64,000 nucleotides of DNA from Mangrovimonas futianensis (GCF_021245805.1 NZ_JAJJNF010000008.1:156305-220304); one strand, 5' to 3'; shown: positions 7,827-17,861, numbered from the stretch's first letter. The notes: a model not told the origin generated them from the sequence alone. Translations and numbers: made by a program.

Positions 7827-8681
7827 CTATCTAGCATTCAGCCCAAATTCCTGCTCAACGGCTTGGTACCATTCGTCGTCGTTTGTGGCATTCCAATCCA
7901 CCCATTCTTCATCAGATTTTGTTTTTCTCCAGGCAATAAAGGGTTCGGCATCGGGACCAACGGGATGTCTTAATTTCCAATCGTTACTCTCAGCAACTTC
8001 AAATATCTTATCAGCTACCAGTGAGGGTGGTGTAGGGGTTTCTAAGGAAGCTTTAAAAAGACCAGCAAGTCGTTTTGAATGCGGATAAATGGATTCTTGG
8101 TCGGTGGATATATCCATAGCCATTTGGGTTTTGATAATCCCAGGTTCCACGATGACTACCTTAACATTGAATGGTTTTACTTCCTGCGCCAAAGCTTCAC
8201 TAATGGCTTCAAGTGCATGTTTACTTGCGGCATACCCACCCAAGGGACTATTTGCAATGTGCCCTGAAACAGAGGCAATATTGATGATACAACCTGATTT
8301 GTTTTTTCGCATTTGTGGCAACAAGGCCTTAGTACATCGTAGGACTCCTAAATAGTTGGTGTTCATAATGGCTTGGAAATCATCTATAGACATTTCTTCA
8401 ATGGAACCATGACGTTCAATTCCAGCATTGTTGACCAGCACATCTATAAAAACACCGTCTTGATTGATGTTGTCCATACATTGTTTAACAGAAGTATTAG
8501 AATCAACATCCATCTCACAAATTGTAATGTCTAAAGATTCTTTTTTAATGGTCTGTTTTAGTTCTATAGCGGCTTCGGGGCGGCGCATTGTAGCAATTAC
8601 TTGGTAACCGGCACGCCCAAATTTTAAGGCGGTTTCAAGTCCGATACCTTTGCTTGTTCCTGTGATGAGTACAGTTTTCAT
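7827..8681 (-). CDS. SDR family NAD(P)-dependent oxidoreductase
   Basis: 284 aa, classical short-chain dehydrogenase. Cofactor motif TGTSKGIG near the N-terminus, NNAG at the fourth strand, catalytic Ser in I-A-S-V-S-G and Y-x3-K in GGYAASK. The R-R-P segment after the second strand suggests NADP(H) preference. The C-terminal W-x-L-R-H-P-x-G-P-D-A motif resembles the retinol-dehydrogenase-like SDRs common in marine bacteria. The substrate is unknown. Single gene. Confidence 0.88.
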   Translation of the reverse strand: MKTVLITGTSKGIGLETALKFGRAGYQVIATMRRPEAAIELKQTIKKESLDITICEMDVDSNTSVKQCMDNINQDGVFIDVLVNNAGIERHGSIEEMSIDDFQAIMNTNYLGVLRCTKALLPQMRKNKSGCIINIASVSGHIANSPLGGYAASKHALEAISEALAQEVKPFNVKVVIVEPGIIKTQMAMDISTDQESIYPHSKRLAGLFKASLETPTPPSLVADKIFEVAESNDWKLRHPVGPDAEPFIAWRKTKSDEEWVDWNATNDDEWYQAVEQEFGLNAR

Positions 8682-8965
8682 AAAATATTATTTTTATCAA
8701 GCGGGTTAAAAGAGGATAAGGGAGGTGTTAAGGAATTGGGGCTAGAATAGAAAATCTATTGGTTTTTTGATACCAAGGTGAGGCTAGTTGATTTCCTTTA
8801 TTCTTCTATTTGCGGCAGTTGGTTAGTTACTAAGTTACTAAATATAGAATTAGTAATGGAGAATTAGCAGAAAAAGAGATGGAAATGATTTTTTAATTGA
8901 ATAGGAAGAGACAAATTCTAATTCATCGAAATTAAAAACAAAAAGAGTTAAATGCTGTAGACAAT

Positions 8966-9008
8966 AAAAAAGAAAACCCTTGAAGTTAAGTAACTTTCAA
9001 GGGTTTTT
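8966..9008 (-). terminator. Rho-independent terminator of tRNA-Ser
   Basis: Long stem (AAAACCCTTGAA with TTCAAGGGTTTT, one bulged base) between 8973 and 9007, followed on the minus strand by a T tract from the A run at 8966-8971. It begins 2 nt after the tRNA 3' end. The 284 nt between it and the SDR gene (8682-8965) hold no gene that I can see, only an AT-rich stretch with a short TTAGTTACTAAGTTACTAA repeat near 8823. Confidence 0.8.
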
Positions 9009-9009
9009 G

Positions 9010-9094
9010 CGGAGAAAGAGGGATTCGAACCCCCGGAGGTGTGACCCTCAACAGTTTTCAAGACTGCCGCATTCGACCACTCTGCCATTTCTCC
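9010..9094 (-). tRNA. tRNA-Ser (anticodon TGA)
   Basis: Cloverleaf on the minus strand: 7-bp acceptor stem (GGAGAAA at the 5' end, pairing with TTTCTCC), D arm, anticodon loop CTTGAAA giving anticodon TGA, a long variable arm typical of serine tRNAs, and a T arm with GGTTCGAATCC. The discriminator is G. The CCA end is not encoded. Length 85 nt. Confidence 0.95.
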
Positions 9095-9217
9095 TAAGCG
9101 GTTGCAAATATAACAACTATTATTGAAAAGGAAATAATTTTTTAATAAAAAAGTTCTTGTTTTAAAGTTTAAGAATTTAAAAACATGATTCACAAGGCTT
9201 TGGTTTCTTTATGATTT

Positions 9218-10726
9218 TCAATGAGCAACCATTTCTGAGGTTTTCATGGTACCATGAGCTTTAAATTGACTATGCCAACTCAGGGCTTTATCAAGGATGT
9301 GAGGTGTGTGCCCACCCTGTTGGTATGCTTCTTCAAAGTATTCTAGTAGCTGGCCTTTGTAACTGGGATGCACACAGTTTTCAATGATTACTTTAGCTCT
9401 TTCTACAGGCGCTAAACCTCTTATGTCTGCTAACCCTTGCTCGGTCACTAGTATATCCACATCATGCTCGGTATGATCAGTGTGGGATACCATAGGAACA
9501 ATATGTGAAATGCGTCCTTCTTTTGAAATAGATGGGCATGCAAAAATACTTAGATAACCGTTTCGAGCGAAGTCTCCAGAACCACCAATACCATTCATCA
9601 TGTGGGTACCAGTAATGTGGGTAGAATTAACATTGCCATAAATATCAAATTCAATGGCCGTGTTGATTCCTATAACACCTAGTCGTCTAATAACTTCAGC
9701 CGAATTACTAATGTTTTGCGGTCTTAGAAGTAATTTGTCTTTGTAGGTATCAAAATGTTCAAAAATTCTTTTTGAACAACTTTCTGTAACTGTAATGGAA
9801 GATGCAGAGGCAAAAAGTAATTTGCCAGAATCTATAAGTTCAAAGGTACTGTCTTGGAGTACCTCAGAATACATGGTTAAGTTTTTAAACCTACTATGTG
9901 CGAAACCAGATAAAATGGCATTTGCCGTTTTACCAATTCCAGCCTGCAATGGAAGTAAGGTCTCCGAGAGTCTACCAGCATCTACTTCTTGTTCCAAAAA
10001 TTGAAGAATGTGGTTGGAAATGGCTGTCGTTTTTTCATCTGGTGCAGAAATCACTGCAGGACAGTCTGGGACTTCAGTAAAAACAATGGCAGCTACTTTT
10101 CTTGGGTCCACTTGAATGAATGGATCACCAATTCTAGTATCTGATTGGGTAACTGGTATAATTTCCCTGTTAGGCTGTTTGCCCAACAATTTAATATCGT
10201 GAATACCCCCCATATTTACAGGGAAGGTTGTGTTGATTTCAATAATTATTTTTGAGGCCTTTTCTGCAAAAATGGGAGAGTTTCCAACAGAGGTTGTAGG
10301 AATTATATAGCCCTCTTCTGTGATGGAAGCTGCTTCAATTATGGCGACATCAATATTGAAGTTGTCCAAACTTTGTAGCATATCTGCTGTTTGCCCTAAG
10401 TGTTGGTCTACATAAAGCACTTCATGGTTATTGATACTGTTTCTAAGGGTGGGGTCTGCTTGAAAGGGCATTCTTTTATAAAGGGCACCATGTTTGGCTA
10501 GGTCGGCATCTGTATCATAACCTAAAGAAGCGCCGCTTAGCACAGTCACTTTTAAGTTTTCATGGCGTGCTCTTTCAGCTACTTTGGGTAATACCGATTT
10601 ACTATCACCCGCTTTGGTAAAACCACTAACTCCCAAGACATCCCTATGCTTGATAATATTTGCTGCTTGTTCTGGAGATTGTATTTTTTCCATATAAGAA
10701 GGGAACTTTATTCTGTTATTAGTCAT
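9218..10726 (-). CDS. Acetyl-CoA hydrolase/transferase, succinate-CoA transferase type
   Basis: 502 aa. Transfers CoA between acyl-CoA and a carboxylate, most likely acetyl-CoA and succinate, as in AarC/SucCoA transferases. The N-terminal CoA-transferase domain starts with GVSGFTKAGDSK. The catalytic glutamate is in the C-terminal half, in NTAIEFDIYGNVNSTH. The oxyanion and CoA-binding region G-G-S-G-D-F-A-R-N is present. The H-T-D-H-T-E-H-D-V-D-I-L-V-T-E-Q-G-L-A-D-I-R-G-L segment is diagnostic. Full length for the family. It is divergent from an AraC regulator 180 bp away that may control it. Confidence 0.92.
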   Translation of the reverse strand: MTNNRIKFPSYMEKIQSPEQAANIIKHRDVLGVSGFTKAGDSKSVLPKVAERARHENLKVTVLSGASLGYDTDADLAKHGALYKRMPFQADPTLRNSINNHEVLYVDQHLGQTADMLQSLDNFNIDVAIIEAASITEEGYIIPTTSVGNSPIFAEKASKIIIEINTTFPVNMGGIHDIKLLGKQPNREIIPVTQSDTRIGDPFIQVDPRKVAAIVFTEVPDCPAVISAPDEKTTAISNHILQFLEQEVDAGRLSETLLPLQAGIGKTANAILSGFAHSRFKNLTMYSEVLQDSTFELIDSGKLLFASASSITVTESCSKRIFEHFDTYKDKLLLRPQNISNSAEVIRRLGVIGINTAIEFDIYGNVNSTHITGTHMMNGIGGSGDFARNGYLSIFACPSISKEGRISHIVPMVSHTDHTEHDVDILVTEQGLADIRGLAPVERAKVIIENCVHPSYKGQLLEYFEEAYQQGGHTPHILDKALSWHSQFKAHGTMKTSEMVAH

Positions 10727-10906
10727 GTTTGTGTGTTTTGTAATTTTTTAAATTAAAAATTGGTTATTTAATCAATCTTCTTTGATTTAATTGTGTATTT
10801 GATAAAATAGGTTGGCAATTTATATAAGATATTTAGTGTCTATTTATTTAAAAAGGACAATAATTTATTAATTTAGTGCAAGAAGTCAATCGAAGGAACT
10901 ATTAGC

Positions 10907-11713
10907 ATGTCCAGTAAGTATTATTTAACTGAAGTAGATAAAAACGCGCAGAGTGTTTATTGTTACCATAATTTGATGGGGGAAACTTATATAGAGCCCC
11001 ATACACATGAGAAAGGCCAATTTATTTATACCGAAGGAGGCGTTGTCTATGTAAAAACTGATAGTTGTACTTACTTTTTGCCGGCAAGACATTACATGTG
11101 GATTCCGGCTGGTGTTAAACATTCTATTTATCCAAGTTCTACTGAGGTAATAATGAGAAACCTATACTTTCCCATAGGAACAAATACAGGTTCCTTTTAT
11201 AAAAGGGAAGGAATCTATCCTGCCAATAACTTGGTAATGGAGTTATTACTGTTTACAAAAAAATGGAAGGGAGATATTATCAAATCCCAAGAGCAACAAT
11301 ATGCCATAGTTAATGCCCTGAAAGTGCTTTTAGCCCAAACGGTTCCACAATCTTTGCCTTTGGAATTGCCACAACCTAGTGATGGGAGATTGATTAATAT
11401 CATTGAATACCTAACAAATTACATTAATAAAGAGCACTTTTTGCCGGAATTGGCATCTTCATTTAGGATGACAGATAAATCTCTTTATCGTTTGTTTAAA
11501 AAGGATTTGGGTATGTCCTTTATTAGGTACTACACGCAACTGCGGGTTTTTAAATCCTTAGAATATTTAATGAATCCAGATTATACTATTTCAGAGATAG
11601 CTCACATGGTTGGATACAATAGTTTACCAACGTTTAGCACGACTTTTAGTAAAATTATGGGTAAGCGCCCTTCAGAGTATAGAAAATCAAATGAGATTTA
11701 TTTAGAACCTTAA
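10907..11713 (+). CDS. AraC family transcriptional regulator
   Basis: 268 aa. N-terminal cupin-like sensor (E-P-H-T-H-E-K-G-Q-F-I-Y and the I-P-A-G-V-K-H strand, about 25-100). The C-terminal double helix-turn-helix (about 170-265) has the AraC signature I-S-E-I-A-H-M-V-G-Y-N-S and F-S-K-I-M-G-K-R-P-S-E-Y-R. Divergent from the CoA transferase, so that gene is the obvious candidate target. The ligand is unknown. Confidence 0.9.
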   Translation: MSSKYYLTEVDKNAQSVYCYHNLMGETYIEPHTHEKGQFIYTEGGVVYVKTDSCTYFLPARHYMWIPAGVKHSIYPSSTEVIMRNLYFPIGTNTGSFYKREGIYPANNLVMELLLFTKKWKGDIIKSQEQQYAIVNALKVLLAQTVPQSLPLELPQPSDGRLINIIEYLTNYINKEHFLPELASSFRMTDKSLYRLFKKDLGMSFIRYYTQLRVFKSLEYLMNPDYTISEIAHMVGYNSLPTFSTTFSKIMGKRPSEYRKSNEIYLEP

Positions 11714-11733
11714 TGCTCCCGCTTTCAAATCGC

Positions 11734-11741
11734 TATCTTTG
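11734..11741 (+). promoter_or_regulatory. -7 promoter box of the nitroreductase gene
   Basis: TATCTTTG fits TAnnTTTG and ends 13 nt before the ATG at 11755. No good TTTG is found 19 nt upstream. Confidence 0.5.
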
Positions 11742-11754
11742 CAACCTAAATTAA

Positions 11755-12390
11755 ATGAAGTTGGGAATAATAGAACAATTACAATGGCGTTATGCCACAA
11801 AGGCCTTTAATAGTGAAAAGTTTTTGACGGAAGAACAACTATCCACATTGTTACAAGCATTCAATTTGACTGCGACTTCTTATGGTTTGCAACCTATTAA
11901 ATTAGTGGTTGTTCAAAATAAAGAGAAACAAAAACAATTGGTTGCTGCTACTATGGGACAAAAACAAGTGGAGCAAGCATCACATGTGTTAGTGTTTTGT
12001 ATACAGACATCGATAGATAAAGAGTTTGTAACTGAATATTTTGATAGGGTTCATAACATCCGAAATACTCCAAAAACGGTTTTAAAACCTTTTAAGAATT
12101 TCCTAATTGACGATTTTGAAAACAAGTCCCAAAATCAAATAGAGGTTTGGGCCACTAATCAAGCATATCTAGCCATGGGAAATTTAATGACCGTTTGTGC
12201 TATGGAAGGTATTGATGCCTGCCCTATGGAGGGGTTTGAAGCACATAAGTATGATGAATTATTAGGTTTAACTCCCAAAGGGTTAAGATCGGTATTGGTT
12301 ATGCCCATTGGTTTCCGCGCAGATGATGATATGTTTGCCTCCTTTAAAAAAGTTAGAAAGAATCTTGAAGATTCTGTAGTTATTTGGTAA
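11755..12390 (+). CDS. Nitroreductase family NAD(P)H-dependent oxidoreductase
   Basis: 211 aa. FMN-dependent enzyme of the NfsB-like group. The N-terminal R-Y-A-T-K-A-F motif binds FMN phosphate. The segment T-S-Y-G-L-Q-P, then A-C-P-M-E-G-F near the C-terminal third and the closing R-x2-x-D (FRADDDM) are family marks. The native substrate is unknown (quinones, flavins or nitro compounds). It follows the AraC gene by 41 bp but has its own -7 box. Confidence 0.9.
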   Translation: MKLGIIEQLQWRYATKAFNSEKFLTEEQLSTLLQAFNLTATSYGLQPIKLVVVQNKEKQKQLVAATMGQKQVEQASHVLVFCIQTSIDKEFVTEYFDRVHNIRNTPKTVLKPFKNFLIDDFENKSQNQIEVWATNQAYLAMGNLMTVCAMEGIDACPMEGFEAHKYDELLGLTPKGLRSVLVMPIGFRADDDMFASFKKVRKNLEDSVVIW

Positions 12391-12455
12391 AAAGACCAGT
12401 TGATAAAGCATCGGCATTAATCTTTTTTACACTCTTTTTTGTGCCTTATAAATTG

Positions 12456-12463
12456 TAGTTTTG
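12456..12463 (+). promoter_or_regulatory. -7 promoter box of the DegT aminotransferase gene
   Basis: TAGTTTTG fits TAnnTTTG and lies 24 nt before the ATG at 12488. A T-rich stretch with TTTG at 12438-12441 sits closer than the usual 19-nt spacing. Confidence 0.45.
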
Positions 12464-12487
12464 AAATCTTATTTTTAAAAATTAACC

Positions 12488-13684
12488 ATGCCTGGATTTG
12501 AATTGTTTGGAGATATAGAACGAAAGGAAGTTCACGAAGTTTTAGAGACTGGAGTATTAATGCGTTACGGATTTGATGGAATGCGTCAAGGGCGTTGGAA
12601 GGCCAGAGAATTAGAGCAGGAAATTCAAAATCAATTGCAAGTCAAGCACGCTCAAGTGGTATCTAGCGGAACCGCGGCTGTTTCAATGGCATTGGCTGTT
12701 GCGGGTATAGGGGCAGGTGATGAGGTCATTATGCCCACATTTACATTTGTAGCCAGTTTTGAGGCTGTCATGATGCTTGGAGCTATTCCTAAATTGGTAG
12801 ATATCGACAATACTCTAACGCTTGATCCGTTAGCGGTTGAGAAAGCCATTTCCCCAAAAACCAAGGCTATTATGCCGGTTCATATGTGTGGAAGTATGGC
12901 AGATTTATCGGCTTTAAAAGCGTTATGTGCTAAATACCATTTAAAACTCATAGAAGATGCATGTCAGGCTATTGGTGCCACCTATCAGGGAAAAGCTCTG
13001 GGAACTATTGGTGATGTAGGTTGCTTTTCTTTTGATTTTGTCAAAACCGTAACCTGTGGTGAAGGCGGAGCTGTGGTTACCAATAATTCGGAGTTTTACC
13101 AAAACGCAGACCATTTTAGTGACCACGGTCATGATCATATAGGAATGGACAGAGGAGCCGAAGGACATCCATTTTTGGGTTATAATTTCCGTATTTCCGA
13201 ATTGAATGCTGCTGTTGGTCTAGCTCAAATGAAAAGACTTCCCAGTTTTATTGAGACTCAGAAAAAACACTATACGATTATTCGTGAAGCTATAAGCCAA
13301 GTGAAAGGGATTGAGTTTAGAGCGGTTCCTGAAGGGGGAGAAGAGAGCTATGCCTTTTTGAATTTCTTTATGCCCACATTGGATGCAGCTAGAAAAACCA
13401 TGGAAGGATTTAAAGACCATGGGGTTGATGGCTGTTTTCATTATTATGATAATAATTGGCATTACATAAGGAAATGGGCACACCTTAAAGAATTGAAGAC
13501 ACTTTATCCGATTCCTCAAGAGGTACGGGAAGGTCTGAAGTATCTGCATGATGCCAAATTTGACCAATCTGATCACTTTATCGGACGCAATATTTCTTGC
13601 TTGATCAAATTGTCATGGACAGAGGAAGAGGTGAAAAATAGAGCAGAAAAAATGGTTATGGTTATTTCTGAGCTTCTTGCCTAA
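12488..13684 (+). CDS. DegT/DnrJ/EryC1/StrS family aminotransferase
   Basis: 398 aa, PLP-dependent sugar-type aminotransferase. S-S-G-T-A-A-V-S binds the cofactor phosphate, E-D-A-C-Q-A-I-G contains the aspartate that pairs with the pyridine nitrogen, and C-F-S-F-D-F-V-K-T-V-T-C-G-E-G-G holds the PLP lysine. Y-N-F-R-I-S-E-L-N-A-A-V-G-L is the usual substrate-loop segment. Such enzymes usually act on nucleotide-linked keto-sugars, but no sugar pathway genes are adjacent, so the substrate is open. A 4-nt-loop palindrome (13708-13725) follows the stop. Confidence 0.88.
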   Translation: MPGFELFGDIERKEVHEVLETGVLMRYGFDGMRQGRWKARELEQEIQNQLQVKHAQVVSSGTAAVSMALAVAGIGAGDEVIMPTFTFVASFEAVMMLGAIPKLVDIDNTLTLDPLAVEKAISPKTKAIMPVHMCGSMADLSALKALCAKYHLKLIEDACQAIGATYQGKALGTIGDVGCFSFDFVKTVTCGEGGAVVTNNSEFYQNADHFSDHGHDHIGMDRGAEGHPFLGYNFRISELNAAVGLAQMKRLPSFIETQKKHYTIIREAISQVKGIEFRAVPEGGEESYAFLNFFMPTLDAARKTMEGFKDHGVDGCFHYYDNNWHYIRKWAHLKELKTLYPIPQEVREGLKYLHDAKFDQSDHFIGRNISCLIKLSWTEEEVKNRAEKMVMVISELLA

Positions 13685-13707
13685 GATAATTTCCTGATTC
13701 TAATTAG

Positions 13708-13725
13708 TTTAGTATTTTTACTAAA
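13708..13725. repeat. Palindrome between the DegT and HTCS genes
   Basis: TTTAGTA (13708-13714) and TACTAAA (13719-13725), a perfect 7-bp inverted repeat around TTTT. It lies 8 nt upstream of the first in-frame codon after the last stop before the HTCS gene. It could be an operator or a weak terminator. Confidence 0.4.
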
Positions 13726-13774
13726 ATGCTGAATTATTAGAAGTTACATCTTTATATCGGTTTATATATGTTGG

Positions 13775-16700
13775 GTGTTTTCTGGTTTGTGTGTATTACA
13801 AGCTCAGGAAATAAAACCTGATTTGACCAATCTCAGGCAAGTTACATTCAGATATTTAAATAATGAAGATGGCTTGTCACAAAATAGTGTGATTAGTATG
13901 GCACAAGATAGTACGGGGTATCTTTGGATTGCTACTCGCAGTGGACTGGATAGGTATGATGGCAACAATTTTAAGCATTACAATAAACAGTTTGATGCAA
14001 CGGCCAAGGGCAGAGGAAAGGTTTTAGGAAGGACTTTTGTTGACAGGCAGGACAATTTATGGATTATATCTTCTGGCTGTAAATTAGAGAAATATCAAAA
14101 GGAAACAGATTCCTTTTTTAGAGTTTTTCCTAATGATTCCGTTGTCAATATTTTTCAAGATTCTTATTCCAATATGTATTTCAGCATGTATAATGGTCAG
14201 GTAATAACTATTGGTGCTAAGAATAAGGATACAACGGTCCTATTTAACCCTCCCCAAAAGGATCTATTTGTACATCATTTTCTGGAAGAAGGGGAACATT
14301 TATATTTGACGACGTTCAATGATATTTATAGGTACAGTTTAAAATCAAATACATATGAGATTATCCATAATAAGAACTCATCTAGAAATCATGTATTAGA
14401 AAAATCTCAAGATGGTGTCGTATGGTTGGGAACTTTGGGAGATGGTCTGTATTACAAATCAAAATCTGATTTTGATTTTCAATCTGCAAATACAATCAAT
14501 CCCAAACTTCCAGAAAATCTTTATATTCTTTCACTTCACGAAGACAAATATCAAAGATTATGGATATGTACTCTTAAGCAAGGTATTTTACTCCTTGATC
14601 TTCGTACCAATACAATTGAAAAACTTAAGTTTCAAAAAGGCAATTTATATGCTTTAAGTGATAATGAGATTTTTACTTTATATGAAGATTCCAATGGTGT
14701 TATTTGGTTAGGAACCAATGTTTCGGGTTTGGCATATTATGATGAATACCTTTCTAAGTTTAATGTGTTAACAGCTAGTCAAGTGCCAGAGGACGTGAAT
14801 GTTGAGGTTGTACTTTCTATTGCAACAGATAATGAGCAGAATGTGTTTTTTGGTACCACTAATGGTTTAACAATTTACAACAAAGTTAGAGATGAATTCA
14901 AAACCCTAACAGATAGAAACTCACCATTGCTCACATCAGCCATAAACGCCATGTATTATGAAAATGGTGATTTATGGGTGGGACATGGAACTGTATTGGG
15001 AAAAAAAGGAGGTCTAACCATTATTAATGATCAAGGAGGTTATGAAGTTTTCAATGCATCCTCAAAGACGCCTTTGGATATTAATTACATCAACAAGATT
15101 TTTAGGGATTCAAACGGACAAATGTGGCTGGCATGTGATTATGGCTTGATTAAATTTGATAGGAAGTATGGTATCATTGAAAAATACCATTATACAAATG
15201 ATGACTCCACTTTAAATTCAATTAATTCTGTGTCGTGTATTATTGAAGATTCCAACAAAACCCTATGGATTTCAACCTATACAGATGGAGTTTTTAAAGT
15301 CGATATAAAGTCTGGAGAAGCGGAACAAATCCTTAAAGAATCAAAAAAAATAAAAAGCATTGCTTTTGACCCAACTAATGAAAATATTTTGTGGGTTGGT
15401 ACCAATGGAAATGGCCTAATTAGGTATAATATTCAATCTAGAGAGAAGGAGGTGTTTTCGGTTGATCAAGGTTTTCCAGATAATTGTATTTATGGTGTTT
15501 TATTTGATGAGTCCAATAATCTTTGGATGAGTACCAATAGGGGCATGGTAAAGTTTAGATATCAGGGAAGTAATGATTTTTTAATTGAAAACTTTAATAC
15601 TAATGATGGCTTACAATCGTTGGAATTCAATACGAATGCTTATTATAAAGACAAACAAGGAGTCATGTATTTTGGAGGTTTGGCAGGAGTCAATTGGTTT
15701 AAACCAGAAAATATTACCAAAAACCCAAACGTTCCAAAAACCATAATATCTGATATAACAGTTGTTAACAATGAAATTGATTTTTCAAAGAACCATACTT
15801 TTTCCAGTGATAGTAATACCATTTCAATTAGATTTGAGAGTTTAAACTTTTCTAAACCTAAAGGGAATAATTTTAAATACCGATTGATTAATCATGATGA
15901 GGAATGGATGGAGTCTGGCAATAATAATTTGGCCCGATACGTCAATTTGCCACCAAATGACTATAGGTTTGAAGTGATTTCCAGTAATTATGATGGTTTG
16001 TGGAACACAATACCTGCTACTTATTCCTTTACGATATTAAACCCATGGTATCTTAGTAGTTTGGCAAAATTTATTTATGTTTTGCTGGGGTTACTTATCA
16101 TTTATGCCGTTTACAAGTATTTAAATTGGAGGTGGCAGATGAAAATGAAATTGGAGTTGGAAACCCGAGAGACAGATAGATTAAAAAAACTAGATGAATA
16201 TAAAACCAAGTTATACAATAACATTTCTCATGAGTTTCGTACCCCATTAACACTCATATCAGGACCAGTAGATAACCAATTGTGTAAACCCAATATTTCA
16301 GAAACTGATAAACAAGAATTAAATCTAATTAAGAGAAGCTCTAAGCGCTTACTGAATTTGGTTAATCAATTACTAGATTTATCAAAGTTAGAAACGGGTA
16401 ATTTAAAATTGAATGTTGTACAAGGAAATTTATCTGTTTTATTAAAGCAAATAGTCACTGGGTTTGAGTTTAAAGCGAAAGATAAAGAACTGGAATTTAC
16501 GTATCAAATAGACGATGTGAATGAAGCATGGTTTGATAGGGATGTTATTGAAAAAATAGTATCTAATTTATTGGGTAATGCTGTAAAATACACACCCGAT
16601 GGAGGTTATATTAAATTTGATGCTACTTTAAATGATGGATTTTTAACTGTAACAGTTGTCAACAATGGCAATAGTTTAAAGGATGAAGAACTACCCAAGC

Positions 16701-17725
16701 TTTTTCAGCGGTATTATCAAAACAATACACATAGTGAGGGAGTGGGTATAGGTTTGTCCTTAGTTAAAGAGCTTACGGTTTTGTCACATGGAACTATCGT
16801 CGCTCATTCCATGAATGACGATGATATTCAGTTTGTGGTTAGTCTTCCAATTGAGAAAAGTTATTATAATCATTCAGAAATACAACCTACATTAAACATT
16901 CCAGATCTTGATGAAAACTCAGAAATTAGAAAGGATTCCAAGGCTTCATTGAACGGTAAAACAGTCAAACCCTTATTACTCATAGTTGAAGACGATGACG
17001 ATATAAGGACTTTTGTTAAATCCATTTTGAAGGATCAATATAAAATAATAGAGGCTTCCAATGGGGAAGAAGGGATAGATAAGGCGATAAAGCATGTACC
17101 TGATATCGTTATAAGCGATGTCATGATGCCAAAAATAGATGGCATCAAACTTTGCAATACCCTGAAGGAAGACATTAAGACCAGTCACATACCTATCGTT
17201 CTACTGACGGCCAAATCAGGGGATCATAACGAAATAGAAGGCTTACGAACAGGCGCTGATGCCTATTTAACTAAACCATTCAATAGTGAAAAGCTCAAAA
17301 TAAGAGTTGAAAAACTTCTAGAGACACGCAAGAAGCTTCATGAATATTATGGAAAGAACAATGTGTTGAATTTTTATGAAATGGAAGTGTCCAATACAGA
17401 GGAGCAATTTTTTACGAATCTTAAAGAGGTGATTAAAGAAAATTTGACCCAATCTGATTTTACAGTGGAAACCTTGAGTCAAGAAATGCGCATGAGCCGT
17501 ATGCAATTACATAGAAAATTAAAGGCCCTTTTTGGGCTTTCTACATCAGAATTTATTCGCAACGAACGTTTAAAAATGGCTGTATCATTATTAGAAAAAT
17601 CAGATGATACTGTTTCAGAAATAGCCTATAAAACAGGTTTTAATACACCTTCCTATTTTATTAAATGCTTTAAGGAGGTATACCATTCTACACCAAAAGA
17701 ATACCTTCAAAACATCGACAAATAA
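13775..17725 (+). CDS. Hybrid two-component system regulator (HTCS): sensor kinase, receiver and AraC output in one chain
   Basis: 1316 aa from the GTG at 13775. Order: two-component-regulator propeller repeats (about 25-650), Y_Y_Y domain (about 690-755), one membrane helix (about 762-785), HisKA with phospho-His about 819 in NISHEFRTPLT, HATPase_c, receiver (1067-1180) with the phospho-Asp near 1115 in ISDVMMPKIDG, and a C-terminal AraC helix-turn-helix (about 1227-1312). From GTG the signal peptide would be cut short. In-frame ATT codons at 13733 and 13736 give a complete signal ending in L-Q-A-Q-E, so the true start is probably there. HTCS proteins sense periplasmic ligands, mostly glycans. 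No SusC/D pair is next to it; the likely targets are the three lipoprotein genes downstream. Confidence 0.93.
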   Translation: MFSGLCVLQAQEIKPDLTNLRQVTFRYLNNEDGLSQNSVISMAQDSTGYLWIATRSGLDRYDGNNFKHYNKQFDATAKGRGKVLGRTFVDRQDNLWIISSGCKLEKYQKETDSFFRVFPNDSVVNIFQDSYSNMYFSMYNGQVITIGAKNKDTTVLFNPPQKDLFVHHFLEEGEHLYLTTFNDIYRYSLKSNTYEIIHNKNSSRNHVLEKSQDGVVWLGTLGDGLYYKSKSDFDFQSANTINPKLPENLYILSLHEDKYQRLWICTLKQGILLLDLRTNTIEKLKFQKGNLYALSDNEIFTLYEDSNGVIWLGTNVSGLAYYDEYLSKFNVLTASQVPEDVNVEVVLSIATDNEQNVFFGTTNGLTIYNKVRDEFKTLTDRNSPLLTSAINAMYYENGDLWVGHGTVLGKKGGLTIINDQGGYEVFNASSKTPLDINYINKIFRDSNGQMWLACDYGLIKFDRKYGIIEKYHYTNDDSTLNSINSVSCIIEDSNKTLWISTYTDGVFKVDIKSGEAEQILKESKKIKSIAFDPTNENILWVGTNGNGLIRYNIQSREKEVFSVDQGFPDNCIYGVLFDESNNLWMSTNRGMVKFRYQGSNDFLIENFNTNDGLQSLEFNTNAYYKDKQGVMYFGGLAGVNWFKPENITKNPNVPKTIISDITVVNNEIDFSKNHTFSSDSNTISIRFESLNFSKPKGNNFKYRLINHDEEWMESGNNNLARYVNLPPNDYRFEVISSNYDGLWNTIPATYSFTILNPWYLSSLAKFIYVLLGLLIIYAVYKYLNWRWQMKMKLELETRETDRLKKLDEYKTKLYNNISHEFRTPLTLISGPVDNQLCKPNISETDKQELNLIKRSSKRLLNLVNQLLDLSKLETGNLKLNVVQGNLSVLLKQIVTGFEFKAKDKELEFTYQIDDVNEAWFDRDVIEKIVSNLLGNAVKYTPDGGYIKFDATLNDGFLTVTVVNNGNSLKDEELPKLFQRYYQNNTHSEGVGIGLSLVKELTVLSHGTIVAHSMNDDDIQFVVSLPIEKSYYNHSEIQPTLNIPDLDENSEIRKDSKASLNGKTVKPLLLIVEDDDDIRTFVKSILKDQYKIIEASNGEEGIDKAIKHVPDIVISDVMMPKIDGIKLCNTLKEDIKTSHIPIVLLTAKSGDHNEIEGLRTGADAYLTKPFNSEKLKIRVEKLLETRKKLHEYYGKNNVLNFYEMEVSNTEEQFFTNLKEVIKENLTQSDFTVETLSQEMRMSRMQLHRKLKALFGLSTSEFIRNERLKMAVSLLEKSDDTVSEIAYKTGFNTPSYFIKCFKEVYHSTPKEYLQNIDK

Positions 17726-17861
17726 AGAGTTTTTAGTGCTTGTTACATAAGTGGTATACTTTGTTACAGGAGTGATACCTCTTCTTTTTTTATCATTCTA
17801 GCTTTACACAAGTAGACAACCCATATTCTCAAAATTCCCTACTGAGAAATTATTTAATAGC

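Noticed and set aside
7629..7973. 114-aa ORF on the plus strand
   Set aside because: Its composition is not protein-like and it overlaps the well-supported SDR gene.
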